From Alphaproteobacteria bacterium (GTDB lineage Bacteria; Pseudomonadota; Alphaproteobacteria; MPNO01; UBA2964), in assembly GCA_012103315.1 (NCBI GenBank), contig WLWZ01000002.1, positions 197,381 through 261,380 on the forward strand: a stretch of DNA of 64,000 nucleotides, given 5' to 3'. The number at the start of each line of letters is the position of its first letter. Positions within the stretch are counted from its first letter, which is position 1. Position numbers and translations under genes: made by a program. Positions 27,371 to 35,440 of this stretch are shown in pieces. The notes below the pieces were generated by a model. It ran no database searches, had not been told where the DNA came from, and was given only the letters and a program-made list of their open reading frames with translations.

Positions 27371-29206
27371 ATGCGTATCGTCGGTATATCAGCTTTTTAT
27401 CATGACAGCGCCGCCGCGCTGATTGAAGATGGCCAGATTATTGCCGCCGCTCAGGAGGAGCGCTTCTCACGGAAAAAACAGGATTCTGACTTTCCCCAGC
27501 TCGCCCTGGATTACTGTCTCGAAGAAGCAGGAACCATCTTATCAGATGTCGATTACATCGCGTTCTACGATAAGCCGTTTCTTAAGTTTGAGCGGCTGCT
27601 AGAAACATACGTTGCCTTCGCGCCGCGGGGATTTCAATCTTTCAGTAAAGCCATGCCGATATGGCTCAAGGAAAAGCTGTTTCAGAAAAGCATGCTCCGC
27701 GACAAACTACGCGAAAGTGCTCCGGACTATAATTGGGATAATCGGCTGCTCTTTGCGGAGCATCATCAAAGTCATGCGGCCAGCGCGTTTTATCCATCTC
27801 CTTTTGAAAGCGCGGCCATCCTGACAATGGATGGTGTCGGCGAGTGGGCCACGACGTCGCTCGGAATGGGAAACGGTAATACAGTCGAGATGACACGGGA
27901 AATACATTTCCCGCATTCATTGGGCCTCCTATACTCAGCTTTCACCTATTACACCGGCTTTCGGGTCAATTCCGGTGAATATAAGGTTATAGGCCTCGCC
28001 CCATACGGAGAACCCAAATACGCCCAGAAGATTTTGGACAATGTCGTCGACGTGAAAGAAGACGGGTCGTTCCGTCTAGACCTCAGTTACTTCGATTATT
28101 GCACCGGTCTGCGGATGACGAACGACAAGTTCGATGCATTATTTGAAGCACCAGCGCGTGACCCCGAGACGTTGCTAACCCAACGTGAGATGGATCTCGC
28201 CGCGTCAATTCAGGCGGTTACTGAAGAGATCGTCCTGCGCCTGGGACGTTCTGTTGCCAAAGACACTGGTGAAAAGAATTTGTGTTTAGCCGGTGGTGTT
28301 GCGCTTAACTGCGTCGCAAATGGCAAGCTGCTCCGCGATAACTCCTTTGAAAATATTTGGATCCAACCCGCCGCAGGTGATGCCGGCGGCGCGCTGGGCG
28401 CCGCTCAGGTTGCCTATCATCATTTCCAGGGTCAGCCCCGCAAGTTGAACGGCGTCATGGACGGTATGAAGGGGTCATACCTCGGACCCGAGTTTAGCCA
28501 GGAACAAATTGAGGCAAGCCTTACTGAAAGTGGCGCAAATTTCAAAGTGTTGTCCGAAGACGAGATGATCACGAGCACAGCGGATGCCTTGGCCAATGGC
28601 AAAGCCATTGGCTGGTTTCAAGGACGGATGGAATTCGGCCCCCGTTCACTTGGCGGTCGGTCAATTCTCGGAGATCCCCGCGACCCCGCGATGCAAAAGA
28701 CGTTGAACCTACGCGTCAAATATCGTGAATCCTTCCGACCCTTTGCCCCCTCTATCTTACGCGAGGACGTTGCGGACTGGTTTGAACTCGATAGTGACAG
28801 CCCTTATATGCTACTGGTCGCCGACGTTGACGAAAAACATCGCCGCGAAATGTCCGAAGAAGAGCAGGCCCTGTTTGGGATCGAAAAATTGAATGTGCCA
28901 CGGTCTTCTATTCCCGCGATTACACACGTCGATTACTCGGCACGGGTTCAGACCGTCCATGAAGAAACCAATCCACGCTATTATGCGTTGATCAAGGATT
29001 TCAAAGAAAAGACGGGATGTCCGATTTTGGTCAATACCAGTTTCAATGTACGCGGTGAACCTATTGTGTGCACGCCGGAAGATGCCTTTCGCTGCTTTAT
29101 GGGCACCGGAATTGAGGTTTTGGTATGCGGAAATTGTTTTTTGGTGAAAGAAGATCAAGACCCCGAATTGGCAGAAGACTATAAGGACAAGTTCGAGCTA
29201 GATTAA
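27371..29206 (+). CDS. Carbamoyltransferase (NodU/CmcH family)
   Basis: A 611-residue enzyme that transfers a carbamoyl group from carbamoyl phosphate, through carbamoyl-adenylate, to a hydroxyl of a sugar or other small molecule. The N-terminal ASKHA/Kae1-like domain begins MRIVGISAFYHDSAAALIEDG and contains EHHQSHAASAFYPSPF with the metal-binding His pair. LAGGVALNCVANGKL and PAAGDAGGALGAAQ follow. The C-terminal YrdC-like domain contains GWFQGRMEFGPRSLGGRSIL and NTSFNVRGEPIVCTPEDAF. Its neighbours make the SxtJ/DUF5989 trio. The acceptor may be the surface glycan built by the locus at 34-64 kb. Confidence 0.93.
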   Translation: MRIVGISAFYHDSAAALIEDGQIIAAAQEERFSRKKQDSDFPQLALDYCLEEAGTILSDVDYIAFYDKPFLKFERLLETYVAFAPRGFQSFSKAMPIWLKEKLFQKSMLRDKLRESAPDYNWDNRLLFAEHHQSHAASAFYPSPFESAAILTMDGVGEWATTSLGMGNGNTVEMTREIHFPHSLGLLYSAFTYYTGFRVNSGEYKVIGLAPYGEPKYAQKILDNVVDVKEDGSFRLDLSYFDYCTGLRMTNDKFDALFEAPARDPETLLTQREMDLAASIQAVTEEIVLRLGRSVAKDTGEKNLCLAGGVALNCVANGKLLRDNSFENIWIQPAAGDAGGALGAAQVAYHHFQGQPRKLNGVMDGMKGSYLGPEFSQEQIEASLTESGANFKVLSEDEMITSTADALANGKAIGWFQGRMEFGPRSLGGRSILGDPRDPAMQKTLNLRVKYRESFRPFAPSILREDVADWFELDSDSPYMLLVADVDEKHRREMSEEEQALFGIEKLNVPRSSIPAITHVDYSARVQTVHEETNPRYYALIKDFKEKTGCPILVNTSFNVRGEPIVCTPEDAFRCFMGTGIEVLVCGNCFLVKEDQDPELAEDYKDKFELD

Positions 29207-29249
29207 CGCATCGATGCAGCGTCCTTTTAACCCCAATAAGTAGGCCAAC

Positions 29250-29918
29250 GTGCAGCAGCCCGTCAGAATTGCCCCCTCAATCCTTTCCGCCGATTTCGCG
29301 TCGTTAGGCGCCGATATTGAGACGATTACAAATGCAGGGGCCGATTGGGTCCATGTTGATGTTATGGATGGTCATTTCGTCCCCAATATCACGATCGGAC
29401 CTGCTGTCGTTAAAGCCATTCGAAAGGTCACCGATGCGCCCTTCGATGTCCATTTGATGATATCTCCGGTGGACCCTTATATTGAAGATTTCGCGGCCGC
29501 CGGGTCAGACATCATCACGGCACATATCGAAGCGGGACCCCATATTCATCGCACGCTTCAGTATATTAAAAGCTTCGGAAAGAAAGCGGGGGTATCGCTC
29601 AACCCCTCAACACCGGCATCTTCAATTTGTCACGTGCTCGATATTGTTGATTTAGTATTGGTGATGACGGTCAATCCTGGTTTTGGAGGTCAAAGCTTTA
29701 TAGATGGGCAGCTCGCCAAGATTAGTGAAATCAGGCAAATGATTGACGCAACGGGCCGAGAGATTGACCTGGAAGTCGATGGCGGCATAAACCCCCAAAC
29801 CGCAAAACAGGCGATCTCGGCTGGGGCAGATGTCCTTGTTGCAGGCACTGCGGTCTTTGGCGGGAACGATAGCGCCGGAGGATATGCAGAAAAAATTCAG
29901 CAACTGCGCGGCGGATGA
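29250..29918 (+). CDS. rpe: Ribulose-phosphate 3-epimerase
   Basis: A 222-residue TIM-barrel enzyme of the pentose phosphate and Calvin pathways. Landmarks are [34 protein letters not shown] (metal-binding His and Asp), [19 protein letters not shown] and [12 protein letters not shown] with the second catalytic Asp. Length is normal. It lies 43 bases after the carbamoyltransferase and 70 before a heparinase-like gene, an order common near rsmB in alphaproteobacteria. Confidence 0.96.
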   Translation: MQQPVRIAPSILSADFASLGADIETITNAGADWVHVDVMDGHFVPNITIGPAVVKAIRKVTDAPFDVHLMISPVDPYIEDFAAAGSDIITAHIEAGPHIHRTLQYIKSFGKKAGVSLNPSTPASSICHVLDIVDLVLVMTVNPGFGGQSFIDGQLAKISEIRQMIDATGREIDLEVDGGINPQTAKQAISAGADVLVAGTAVFGGNDSAGGYAEKIQQLRGG

Positions 29919-29988
29919 ATAATGCGGTGTGGCTTCGACGCACCCCCTCAGCTATTTTCCCTAGCGGGGATTCAGAGCCTTAAAATAG

Positions 29989-31659
29989 ATGATAGCTAAT
30001 CGCGCCCTCAAACTGCTTGGACACAGAGTCCGCCGAGCGAGTATCCGGCAACTTCTCTATTCGATAAGCACGCCTGTCTTTAAGTCCAATATTTACAAAC
30101 GTGTTCTGGAAAAATCGGGTAGCGAAGCGCCTAAATTCCTACCAACAGATATTTGGCCTGGCAATGCCAATCGAGGTTCTGTGACGGTAGAGGGTGACTT
30201 CGAATGTCTTGGTACGGTCATTCGGGACGCCGACAAACCCTGGCTAGCGACGAGCGTGAGTGAAGCGTGGCTTACCAGCGTTTCAGAATTTGACTGGTTA
30301 CGTGATTTACGCGCAGTGGGCAGCGATGCCGCTCGGATTCGAGCCCGCGAGTTAATTGCACGGTGGATAGAAACCCACGGGAGCCACTGGCAAAAAACTT
30401 CCTGGCGACCTTCGATAACCGGGGTTCGCTTGGCCAACTGGTTAGGACAACGTGAGTTTCTAGCCATAGGTGCCGACACCACATTCCTGAACCAGTTTGA
30501 TGGTAGCGTTCAACAGCAAAACCGGCACCTACAACACACAGCGAAACTTATTCCGACTGGATTTGACCGGATCTTAGCATATAAGGGCCTCATTTTGACG
30601 GCCCTATCGGCCAAGAATTCACGGCAATTAACCCGCTGGGCTAAACTTCTTGATCGAGAAATTGACGTACAGATTCTAGCTGATGGTGGGCATGTTACAC
30701 ATAGCCCTTCTATTGAATTATCGTTGCTGCGTCATCTCATCGATATCCGATCTGCTTTGCGGGATGCGAAAGAGGAAGTCTCCCATACTCTCCAAACCGC
30801 TATAGACAAGACCGCTCCAATGGTGCGGTTTTTTCGCCATGGGGATGGTGGGTTAGCGTTGTTTAATGGCAGCGATGAAGATGAAGGATGGCTGATAGAT
30901 GTCGTTCTAACGAGATCAGAAGCGCGCGGAAAACCGATCGATTCCGCGCCACATAGCGGCTTTGAACGGTTAGCGGCTAACCGTACTTTGGTTCTCATGG
31001 ATGTCAGTGAAACGTCGCCATCGGGATATGATCAACAGGCACATGCTGGCACGCTAAGCTTTGAGATGAGCGTCGGCAAGGAACGTGTGATTACGAATTG
31101 CGGCGCGCATTTTGGAGCAACGGAAGCATGGCTAGATGCCCAACGGACGACTGCCGCACACTCTACCATTACTATTGAAGACATGAATTCCGCGGAATTG
31201 ATACCTGCGGGCGGCATCGGAGGCCGACCCAGTTCAGTATCCGCTTTACGTCGGGAAGCGGACGGTAATATTTGGATCGATGCATCGATGCTTGGCTATA
31301 GCGGGCAAGGCGCCACAAACCATACCCGCCGCCTTTACCTCTCCGCCAATGGCGGAGATATTCGCGGCGAAGATACGGTTAATGCTGGCGACAGTCAGAA
31401 ATTTGTTGCCCGTTTTCATCTTCACCCTACCGTCCAGGCCTCGCTCGTTAGACAGGCCAATTCCGTCCTGATGCGAACGCCAAGCGGTTCAGGGTGGCGC
31501 TTTAAAGCATCCGGCGGCGTTATTTCCTTGCAGGAAAGCGTCTATCTAGGAATACCAGGCGAGGTAAAACGGACTGAACAAGTAGTGATTTCCGCAGCGA
31601 CGCAGAATGGTACCGGGCAAATTAAGTGGGCTATTTCTCGGCTAGCCGACGAAAAATAA
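29989..31659 (+). CDS. Heparinase II/III-family protein
   Basis: A 556-residue protein with the two-domain architecture of heparinase II/III-like polysaccharide lyases: an N-terminal alpha/alpha toroid (about residues 60-330, including RLANWLGQREFLAIG and DGGHVTHSPSIELSLLRHLI) and a C-terminal beta-sandwich with TLSFEMSVGKERVITNCGAH. The DGGHxxRSPxxxL-type block is clear, with Thr-His in place of the more usual Glu-Arg. No signal peptide is obvious. Such genes sit between rpe/rsmB and purH in many alphaproteobacteria, and their substrate is unknown. The stop is 28 bases from the convergent dehydrogenase gene. Confidence 0.88.
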   Translation: MIANRALKLLGHRVRRASIRQLLYSISTPVFKSNIYKRVLEKSGSEAPKFLPTDIWPGNANRGSVTVEGDFECLGTVIRDADKPWLATSVSEAWLTSVSEFDWLRDLRAVGSDAARIRARELIARWIETHGSHWQKTSWRPSITGVRLANWLGQREFLAIGADTTFLNQFDGSVQQQNRHLQHTAKLIPTGFDRILAYKGLILTALSAKNSRQLTRWAKLLDREIDVQILADGGHVTHSPSIELSLLRHLIDIRSALRDAKEEVSHTLQTAIDKTAPMVRFFRHGDGGLALFNGSDEDEGWLIDVVLTRSEARGKPIDSAPHSGFERLAANRTLVLMDVSETSPSGYDQQAHAGTLSFEMSVGKERVITNCGAHFGATEAWLDAQRTTAAHSTITIEDMNSAELIPAGGIGGRPSSVSALRREADGNIWIDASMLGYSGQGATNHTRRLYLSANGGDIRGEDTVNAGDSQKFVARFHLHPTVQASLVRQANSVLMRTPSGSGWRFKASGGVISLQESVYLGIPGEVKRTEQVVISAATQNGTGQIKWAISRLADEK

Positions 31660-31687
31660 AAACGTTCTTTAGGATGTTTGCCAAAAA

Positions 31688-32971
31688 TTAAAGTTGCCAG
31701 CGACCTATATGAGCCGGAAGCTCAAGAGAGCGCCACATTCCCTTGATGTCAGCGACGAGGCCGTTCTTGTTCAGCAATGACTTAAATCGCGCGACATCAA
31801 ATTCGACATAGGGTTGGTGTGGAACAGCACCGACGACGCAATCGTAGCTACCTTCACCGTCAAGAGACGGCATTAGCGCAACTTCAAAAATAGAGTCGGC
31901 TTCAGCAGCATCTGCAAAAGCATCATGTACATCGACCAAAAAGCCCCGGCTTTCGAGTTCGCGAACGATATCAATCACCCGAGAATTTCTGAGGTCCGGA
32001 ACGTTCTCCTTAAAGGTGAGCCCGAGAACTAGAATTTTTGCGCCAGAGCCCGTTCCCTTTTTTGCCAACTCGTCAGCTATACAGTCTGCAACATATTTTC
32101 CCATCCCGTCATTGATACGCCGCCCGGCCAAAATTATCTCGGGGTGGAGACCGAGAGTTGTCGCTGAGTGGGCGAGATAAAACGGATCAACGCCAATACA
32201 ATGACCGCCGACCAACCCCGGGGCAAATTTGAGGAAATTCCATTTGGTACCTGCCGCTTCAAGCACATCGTAGACGGAAAGGTCCATTTTTTGAAAGATC
32301 GTCGTCACTTCATTGATGAACGCAATATTGATATCGCGCTGGGCGTTCTCGATAACCTTGGCAGCTTCCGCTGTCCGGATGTCACGTGCAACAAAGATAC
32401 CGCCAGAGGTAAGACAACCATAAATTTCAGAGAGGGTTTTCGTGACTTCGTCGTTTTGCCCCGCGACCACCTTCGTAATCTTATCGACGGTGTGCTCTTT
32501 GTCCCCCGGATTTATGCGTTCTGGGGAATAGCCAAGAAAAAAGTCGGTCCCGCAAACAAGCCCCGACGCTGCTTCAAGCTCTGGCCCGGCGACGTCTTCC
32601 GTAACACCCGGATAAACAGTGGATTCATAAACGACGATAGCGCCTTTCTTGAGAATACCACCAACAAGCTTACTTGCGCCGCGAACGGCTGCAAGGTCAG
32701 GCTCATTTTTGCTATCGACGGGTGTCGGGACCGTAACGATAAATACGTCAGCATCTTCAATTGCGGAAATTTGATCCGTAATATCGAGGGTCGATGCGTT
32801 TAAGACTTCTGGGTCGATTTCATTGGTTCGATCCTGTCCCGTCTTTAATTCGTCAACCCGCGTTGAATCGATATCGAGACCGATTACCGAATAATGGCGC
32901 GCTAAATGAACGGCCAACGGCAACCCAACATATCCCAACCCGATAACCGCTATCTTTTTCACATCTGACAT
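31688..32971 (-). CDS. Nucleotide-sugar dehydrogenase (TviB/WbpA-like UDP-HexNAc 6-dehydrogenase)
   Basis: A 427-residue enzyme that oxidises C6 of a UDP-sugar to the uronate with NAD+. The N-terminal Rossmann motif is IAVIGLGYVGLPLAVHLARH. TVPTPVDSKNEPDL and YESTVYPGVTEDV follow, and the catalytic Cys is in GGHCIGVDPFYLAHSA. LGLTFKENVPDLRNSRV marks the UDP-binding C-terminal domain. The YESTVYPG and F-K-E-N-x-P-D-x-R-N-S patterns fit the UDP-N-acetylhexosamine branch (TviB, WbpA) better than UDP-glucose dehydrogenases. It is divergent from the regulator gene, sharing a 388-base region, and probably feeds the glycan locus. Confidence 0.92.
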   Translation of the reverse strand: MSDVKKIAVIGLGYVGLPLAVHLARHYSVIGLDIDSTRVDELKTGQDRTNEIDPEVLNASTLDITDQISAIEDADVFIVTVPTPVDSKNEPDLAAVRGASKLVGGILKKGAIVVYESTVYPGVTEDVAGPELEAASGLVCGTDFFLGYSPERINPGDKEHTVDKITKVVAGQNDEVTKTLSEIYGCLTSGGIFVARDIRTAEAAKVIENAQRDINIAFINEVTTIFQKMDLSVYDVLEAAGTKWNFLKFAPGLVGGHCIGVDPFYLAHSATTLGLHPEIILAGRRINDGMGKYVADCIADELAKKGTGSGAKILVLGLTFKENVPDLRNSRVIDIVRELESRGFLVDVHDAFADAAEADSIFEVALMPSLDGEGSYDCVVGAVPHQPYVEFDVARFKSLLNKNGLVADIKGMWRSLELPAHIGRWQL

Positions 32972-33359
32972 TTACTACTCCGCAACTGCCAACTCGTCTA
33001 CTCCTCCTCTCTGTCTGATGTCAATCTATGGAAAAGTCGGTGGTCTACAGAAATATTTCAATTCATGTCTTATATGTCGTCGGTCAGTGGCTTGAAGTCG
33101 ACAACCCCGCCGATTTAAAGGAAGCAGGAAGTTGTCTATGGAGTTCTCGAATTTTTACCCAACACCTAAATTGCTTCATTAGTGTATCGTGCGTTCATGA
33201 GAAAAACGCCTTTATTCTTTCGGACATAATCTATATTTGTTAACGGATAGAATTTCCTTTACAATATATTGAATTAACTACATGATTCGTTATAAAGTGA
33301 CCTCTTGATGTTCATCCTGTGAACGGTGTATGTTCGTGGCGTGAACAGAGGGTGATGGC
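32972..33359. other. Divergent control region of the glycan locus
   Basis: This 388-base AT-rich gap separates the dehydrogenase (leftward) from the regulator/RfaH pair (rightward). Short open frames in it have no family character or ribosome site. Its right end carries two operator-like dyads (listed separately). Promoters for both directions should lie here, but I cannot fix -35/-10 boxes with confidence. Confidence 0.6.
33310..33346 (+). promoter_or_regulatory. Twin operator-like dyads upstream of the winged-helix gene
   Basis: Two 15-base sites, GTTCATCCTGTGAAC (33310-33324) and GTTCGTGGCGTGAAC (33332-33346), share the frame GTTC-N7-GAAC and the half GTGAAC. Their starts are 22 bases apart, about two helical turns, and the second ends 13 bases before the GTG start codon. 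The layout fits autoregulation by the adjacent winged-helix protein. Confidence 0.5.
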
Positions 33360-34004
33360 GTGGCGAGCTCCGAAAAATCAAGCTCAGAAAACAACAGCGA
33401 GGCCGAAATTACGCTGGGGCTTTTGTCCGTCGTTGAACAAAATAGTTCACACACTCAAAGATTAATTGCCCGCGAAATGGGTGTTGCCCTTGGTCTTGCT
33501 AATGCCTACCTCAAACGCTGCATAAAAAAGGGGTGGATCAAGGCCAATGAGGCCCCCGCCAATCGGTACGCTTATTATCTTACGCCGACAGGGTTCGCCG
33601 AGAAAAGTCGGCTGACGGCGGATTATCTATCCTACTCCTTCAATTTTTTTCGCGGTGCCAGAAACCAGTGCTCCGCACTATTTGAAGAGTGTCAAAATTC
33701 AGGATGGAACCGTATTGCTCTCATCGGCGCGACTGATCTCGCTGAAATAGCAACGCTGTGCGCCAAAGACTTTGAGATTGAATTGATCGGCATTATAGAC
33801 CCAAAACTCAAACAATCTGACTACGCTGGCGTCCCATTGGCCGGAAAACTCAAAGATTTAGGCGCTGTAAGCGCGGTGATCGTTACAGAGCTTAAAGAAG
33901 CACAGCTGGCATTCGATACCCTAGTTGAATTATTGCCGCGAGAAAGAGTGCTGACGCCACCGCTTTTAAAAGTTTCCCGTAGCAAGCCTCAATTGGCGGA
34001 GTAA
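33360..34004 (+). CDS. Winged-helix regulator with a PglD_N-like Rossmann sensor domain
   Basis: A 214-residue protein. Residues 1-85 form a MarR-like winged helix (LLSVVEQNSSHTQRLIAREM, GVALGLANAYLKRCIKKGWI, NRYAYYLTPTGFAEKSRL), close to the EPS-associated MarR-type regulators of exopolysaccharide loci. Residues 115-200 look like a Rossmann domain: RIALIGATDLAEIATLCAK, ELIGIIDPKLKQSDYAGVPL and SAVIVTELKEAQLAFDTL. That second half resembles the N-terminal UDP-sugar-binding subdomain of PglD/NeuD acetyltransferases, one of which is encoded at 50698. The start is GTG with AGAGGG 9 bases upstream. It precedes the RfaH-like gene by 4 bases, so they form one operon. The sensor role is inference. 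Confidence 0.8.
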   Translation: MASSEKSSSENNSEAEITLGLLSVVEQNSSHTQRLIAREMGVALGLANAYLKRCIKKGWIKANEAPANRYAYYLTPTGFAEKSRLTADYLSYSFNFFRGARNQCSALFEECQNSGWNRIALIGATDLAEIATLCAKDFEIELIGIIDPKLKQSDYAGVPLAGKLKDLGAVSAVIVTELKEAQLAFDTLVELLPRERVLTPPLLKVSRSKPQLAE

Positions 34005-34008
34005 CCAG

Positions 34009-34509
34009 ATGCAGTGGTACGTCGTCCAATCTCATGCGCTAGCAGAGAACAAAGCGCAATTTCATCTAAAACGCCAAGGCTTCGAAGTATATTTGCCGCG
34101 CTATTTAAAACGTCGACGTCACGCCCGAAAAACTGATTGGGTGCCTGCCCCCTTATTTCCTCGCTATATGTTTTTGCACATGGATACTGAACGATCCCGT
34201 TGGTTGAGCATTCGCTCAACGATCGGTGTTTCCCAGCTCGTTTGCCAAGGCAATCGACCTACACCAGTGCCGGACGAAATAGTTGAAAGCATTAGAGAGC
34301 GTGAAAGCGAAACCGGTTTGATTGATATCCGCCGCGAAGCGCAATTTAAGAAGGGCGATGCCGTACAGGTTATGGACGGCCCACTTTGCGAACGGGTGGG
34401 ATTGTTCGAGTGCGAGTCCGATGAAGACCGAGTTATTGTTTTGCTCGATCTACTTGGACGCGAAGTGAAAGTAAAAGTGCCAATAGAAGCTGTCGCTGCA
34501 TATCAGTAG
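34009..34509 (+). CDS. RfaH-like NusG paralogue (operon-specific antiterminator)
   Basis: A 166-residue protein with the NGN domain (residues 1-105) and a C-terminal KOW domain (about 115-166). The start MQWYVVQSHALAENKAQFHL, the Q-G-F-E-V-Y-L-P segment and APLFPRYMFLHMD are NGN landmarks, and STIGVSQLVCQGNRPTPVPD matches the R-G-V-S-x-F-V-x-x-G-x-x-P-x-x-V-P stretch of RfaH. The KOW part is KKGDAVQVMDGPLCERVG. It is a specialised paralogue, not housekeeping NusG, because it is not beside secE or rplK and sits in a polysaccharide locus. An ops-like recruitment site lies 52 bases after the stop. It likely prevents Rho termination across the following 29-kb operon. Confidence 0.9.
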   Translation: MQWYVVQSHALAENKAQFHLKRQGFEVYLPRYLKRRRHARKTDWVPAPLFPRYMFLHMDTERSRWLSIRSTIGVSQLVCQGNRPTPVPDEIVESIRERESETGLIDIRREAQFKKGDAVQVMDGPLCERVGLFECESDEDRVIVLLDLLGREVKVKVPIEAVAAYQ

Positions 34510-34538
34510 CAATCTATTGGCTGAATAACAGGTCCCCT

Positions 34539-34555
34539 GGTGAAGTCATTTCACC
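34539..34555 (+). other. Leader hairpin preceding the ops element
   Basis: GGTGAA (34539-34544) and TTCACC (34550-34555) pair perfectly around GTCAT. The hairpin lies 6 bases upstream of the ops-like site, similar in placement to the stem of enterobacterial JUMPstart leaders. Confidence 0.5.
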
Positions 34556-34560
34556 CGGAC

Positions 34561-34572
34561 TGCGGTAGCGTG
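34561..34572 (+). promoter_or_regulatory. ops element (RfaH recruitment/pause site)
   Basis: TGCGGTAGCGTG matches the enterobacterial ops consensus GGCGGTAGCGTG at 11 of 12 positions, keeping the GCGGTAGCG hairpin core that the NGN domain reads on the non-template strand. It lies in the 162-base leader between the RfaH-like gene and the first glycan-operon gene, on the coding strand, which is the orientation required for recruitment. Confidence 0.75.
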
Positions 34573-34671
34573 GAAATTTTTCTATCACCGCACTGTGCGC
34601 GCTAAATTTAGGAACTCGCATTTCGATCACTAACAGCCCGATTTAAGTCAATCGCAATCTTTGACAATATT

Positions 34672-35439
34672 ATGAAGAAAACCTCAGAAACACGGCGTTT
34701 TATCGCGCGGCACTTAAGACACAAACTTGCTAGACCTCTTACCGTCTCTCGCGAAAAACAATATATTTTGCCTTGGTTTACCAGCAAAAGCCTATCAACA
34801 GACTATCTATTCAACGGCATGCGCGACGCGGCCCTGCGCAACCGAACCGTACAACTTCGATTGGTACGGTTCGGTCCGGATGGCGCGATAGAAAACAGGG
34901 AATCTTTCGACCTCGGATATGAAAAGATTGTCCGCTGGAGTGTCCCATGTTCGACAAAGACCGAGGATCTGAAATTTGGATTTTCAATTATTGAGCAGGG
35001 TAGCCCAAACGACGGCATTATGACACTGCAACATCATGTACAGGTGTCCAGCGATTCATCAGTAACAATGACTCACGGACGCCCCAAAGGGGTTTACCGT
35101 TACCCAAAAAGTGACTGGCGTGACGGCCTTATTAAGGCTGTAGACCCATATCCATTTGTCGCTTACGCATCGTTACTTCCCGAACCCAAGGCCGCGCAGG
35201 GATTCTTGCTCCTAAATGTTAGCAACCGTCCCTCTAGAATCGAAGTCAACGCAGGCGACGGAAATACTCAGACAACAGAAATATCTCCTTTTGGAGCACA
35301 GTTGATCAGAGCTGCCGATTTTCAGGCTGTTCATTCACGGATTCAATTTAGAGCGAGCGCCCCTTTCACATTTTATGTCGTGATTTCCCGAGCAGATGGC
35401 TCTGCGCTTTCGATCCAGCACATTCGCGAGTCTTTTTGA
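34672..35439 (+). CDS. Uncharacterised protein, first gene after the ops leader
   Basis: A 255-residue protein I do not recognise. There is no signal peptide or membrane helix. The first 45 residues are basic (RRFIARHLRHKLARPL). The rest alternates short hydrophobic strands with polar turns, suggesting a beta-rich fold: RTVQLRLVRFGPDGAIENRE, GFLLLNVSNRPSRIEVN and FTFYVVISRADG. The segment LLLNVSNRPSRIEV echoes LFLANVSRWAPLRIRI in the next gene, so the two may be distant paralogues or one split functional pair. It begins 100 bases after the ops site and ends 1 base before its neighbour. A role in glycan assembly is only inferred from position. Confidence 0.7.
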   Translation: MKKTSETRRFIARHLRHKLARPLTVSREKQYILPWFTSKSLSTDYLFNGMRDAALRNRTVQLRLVRFGPDGAIENRESFDLGYEKIVRWSVPCSTKTEDLKFGFSIIEQGSPNDGIMTLQHHVQVSSDSSVTMTHGRPKGVYRYPKSDWRDGLIKAVDPYPFVAYASLLPEPKAAQGFLLLNVSNRPSRIEVNAGDGNTQTTEISPFGAQLIRAADFQAVHSRIQFRASAPFTFYVVISRADGSALSIQHIRESF

Positions 35440-35440
35440 C

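Noticed and set aside
33028..33243. A 71-codon open frame in the divergent control region
   Set aside because: No ribosome site, no recognisable family, Cys/Ile-rich composition unlike the neighbours, and it lies where promoters and operators are expected.
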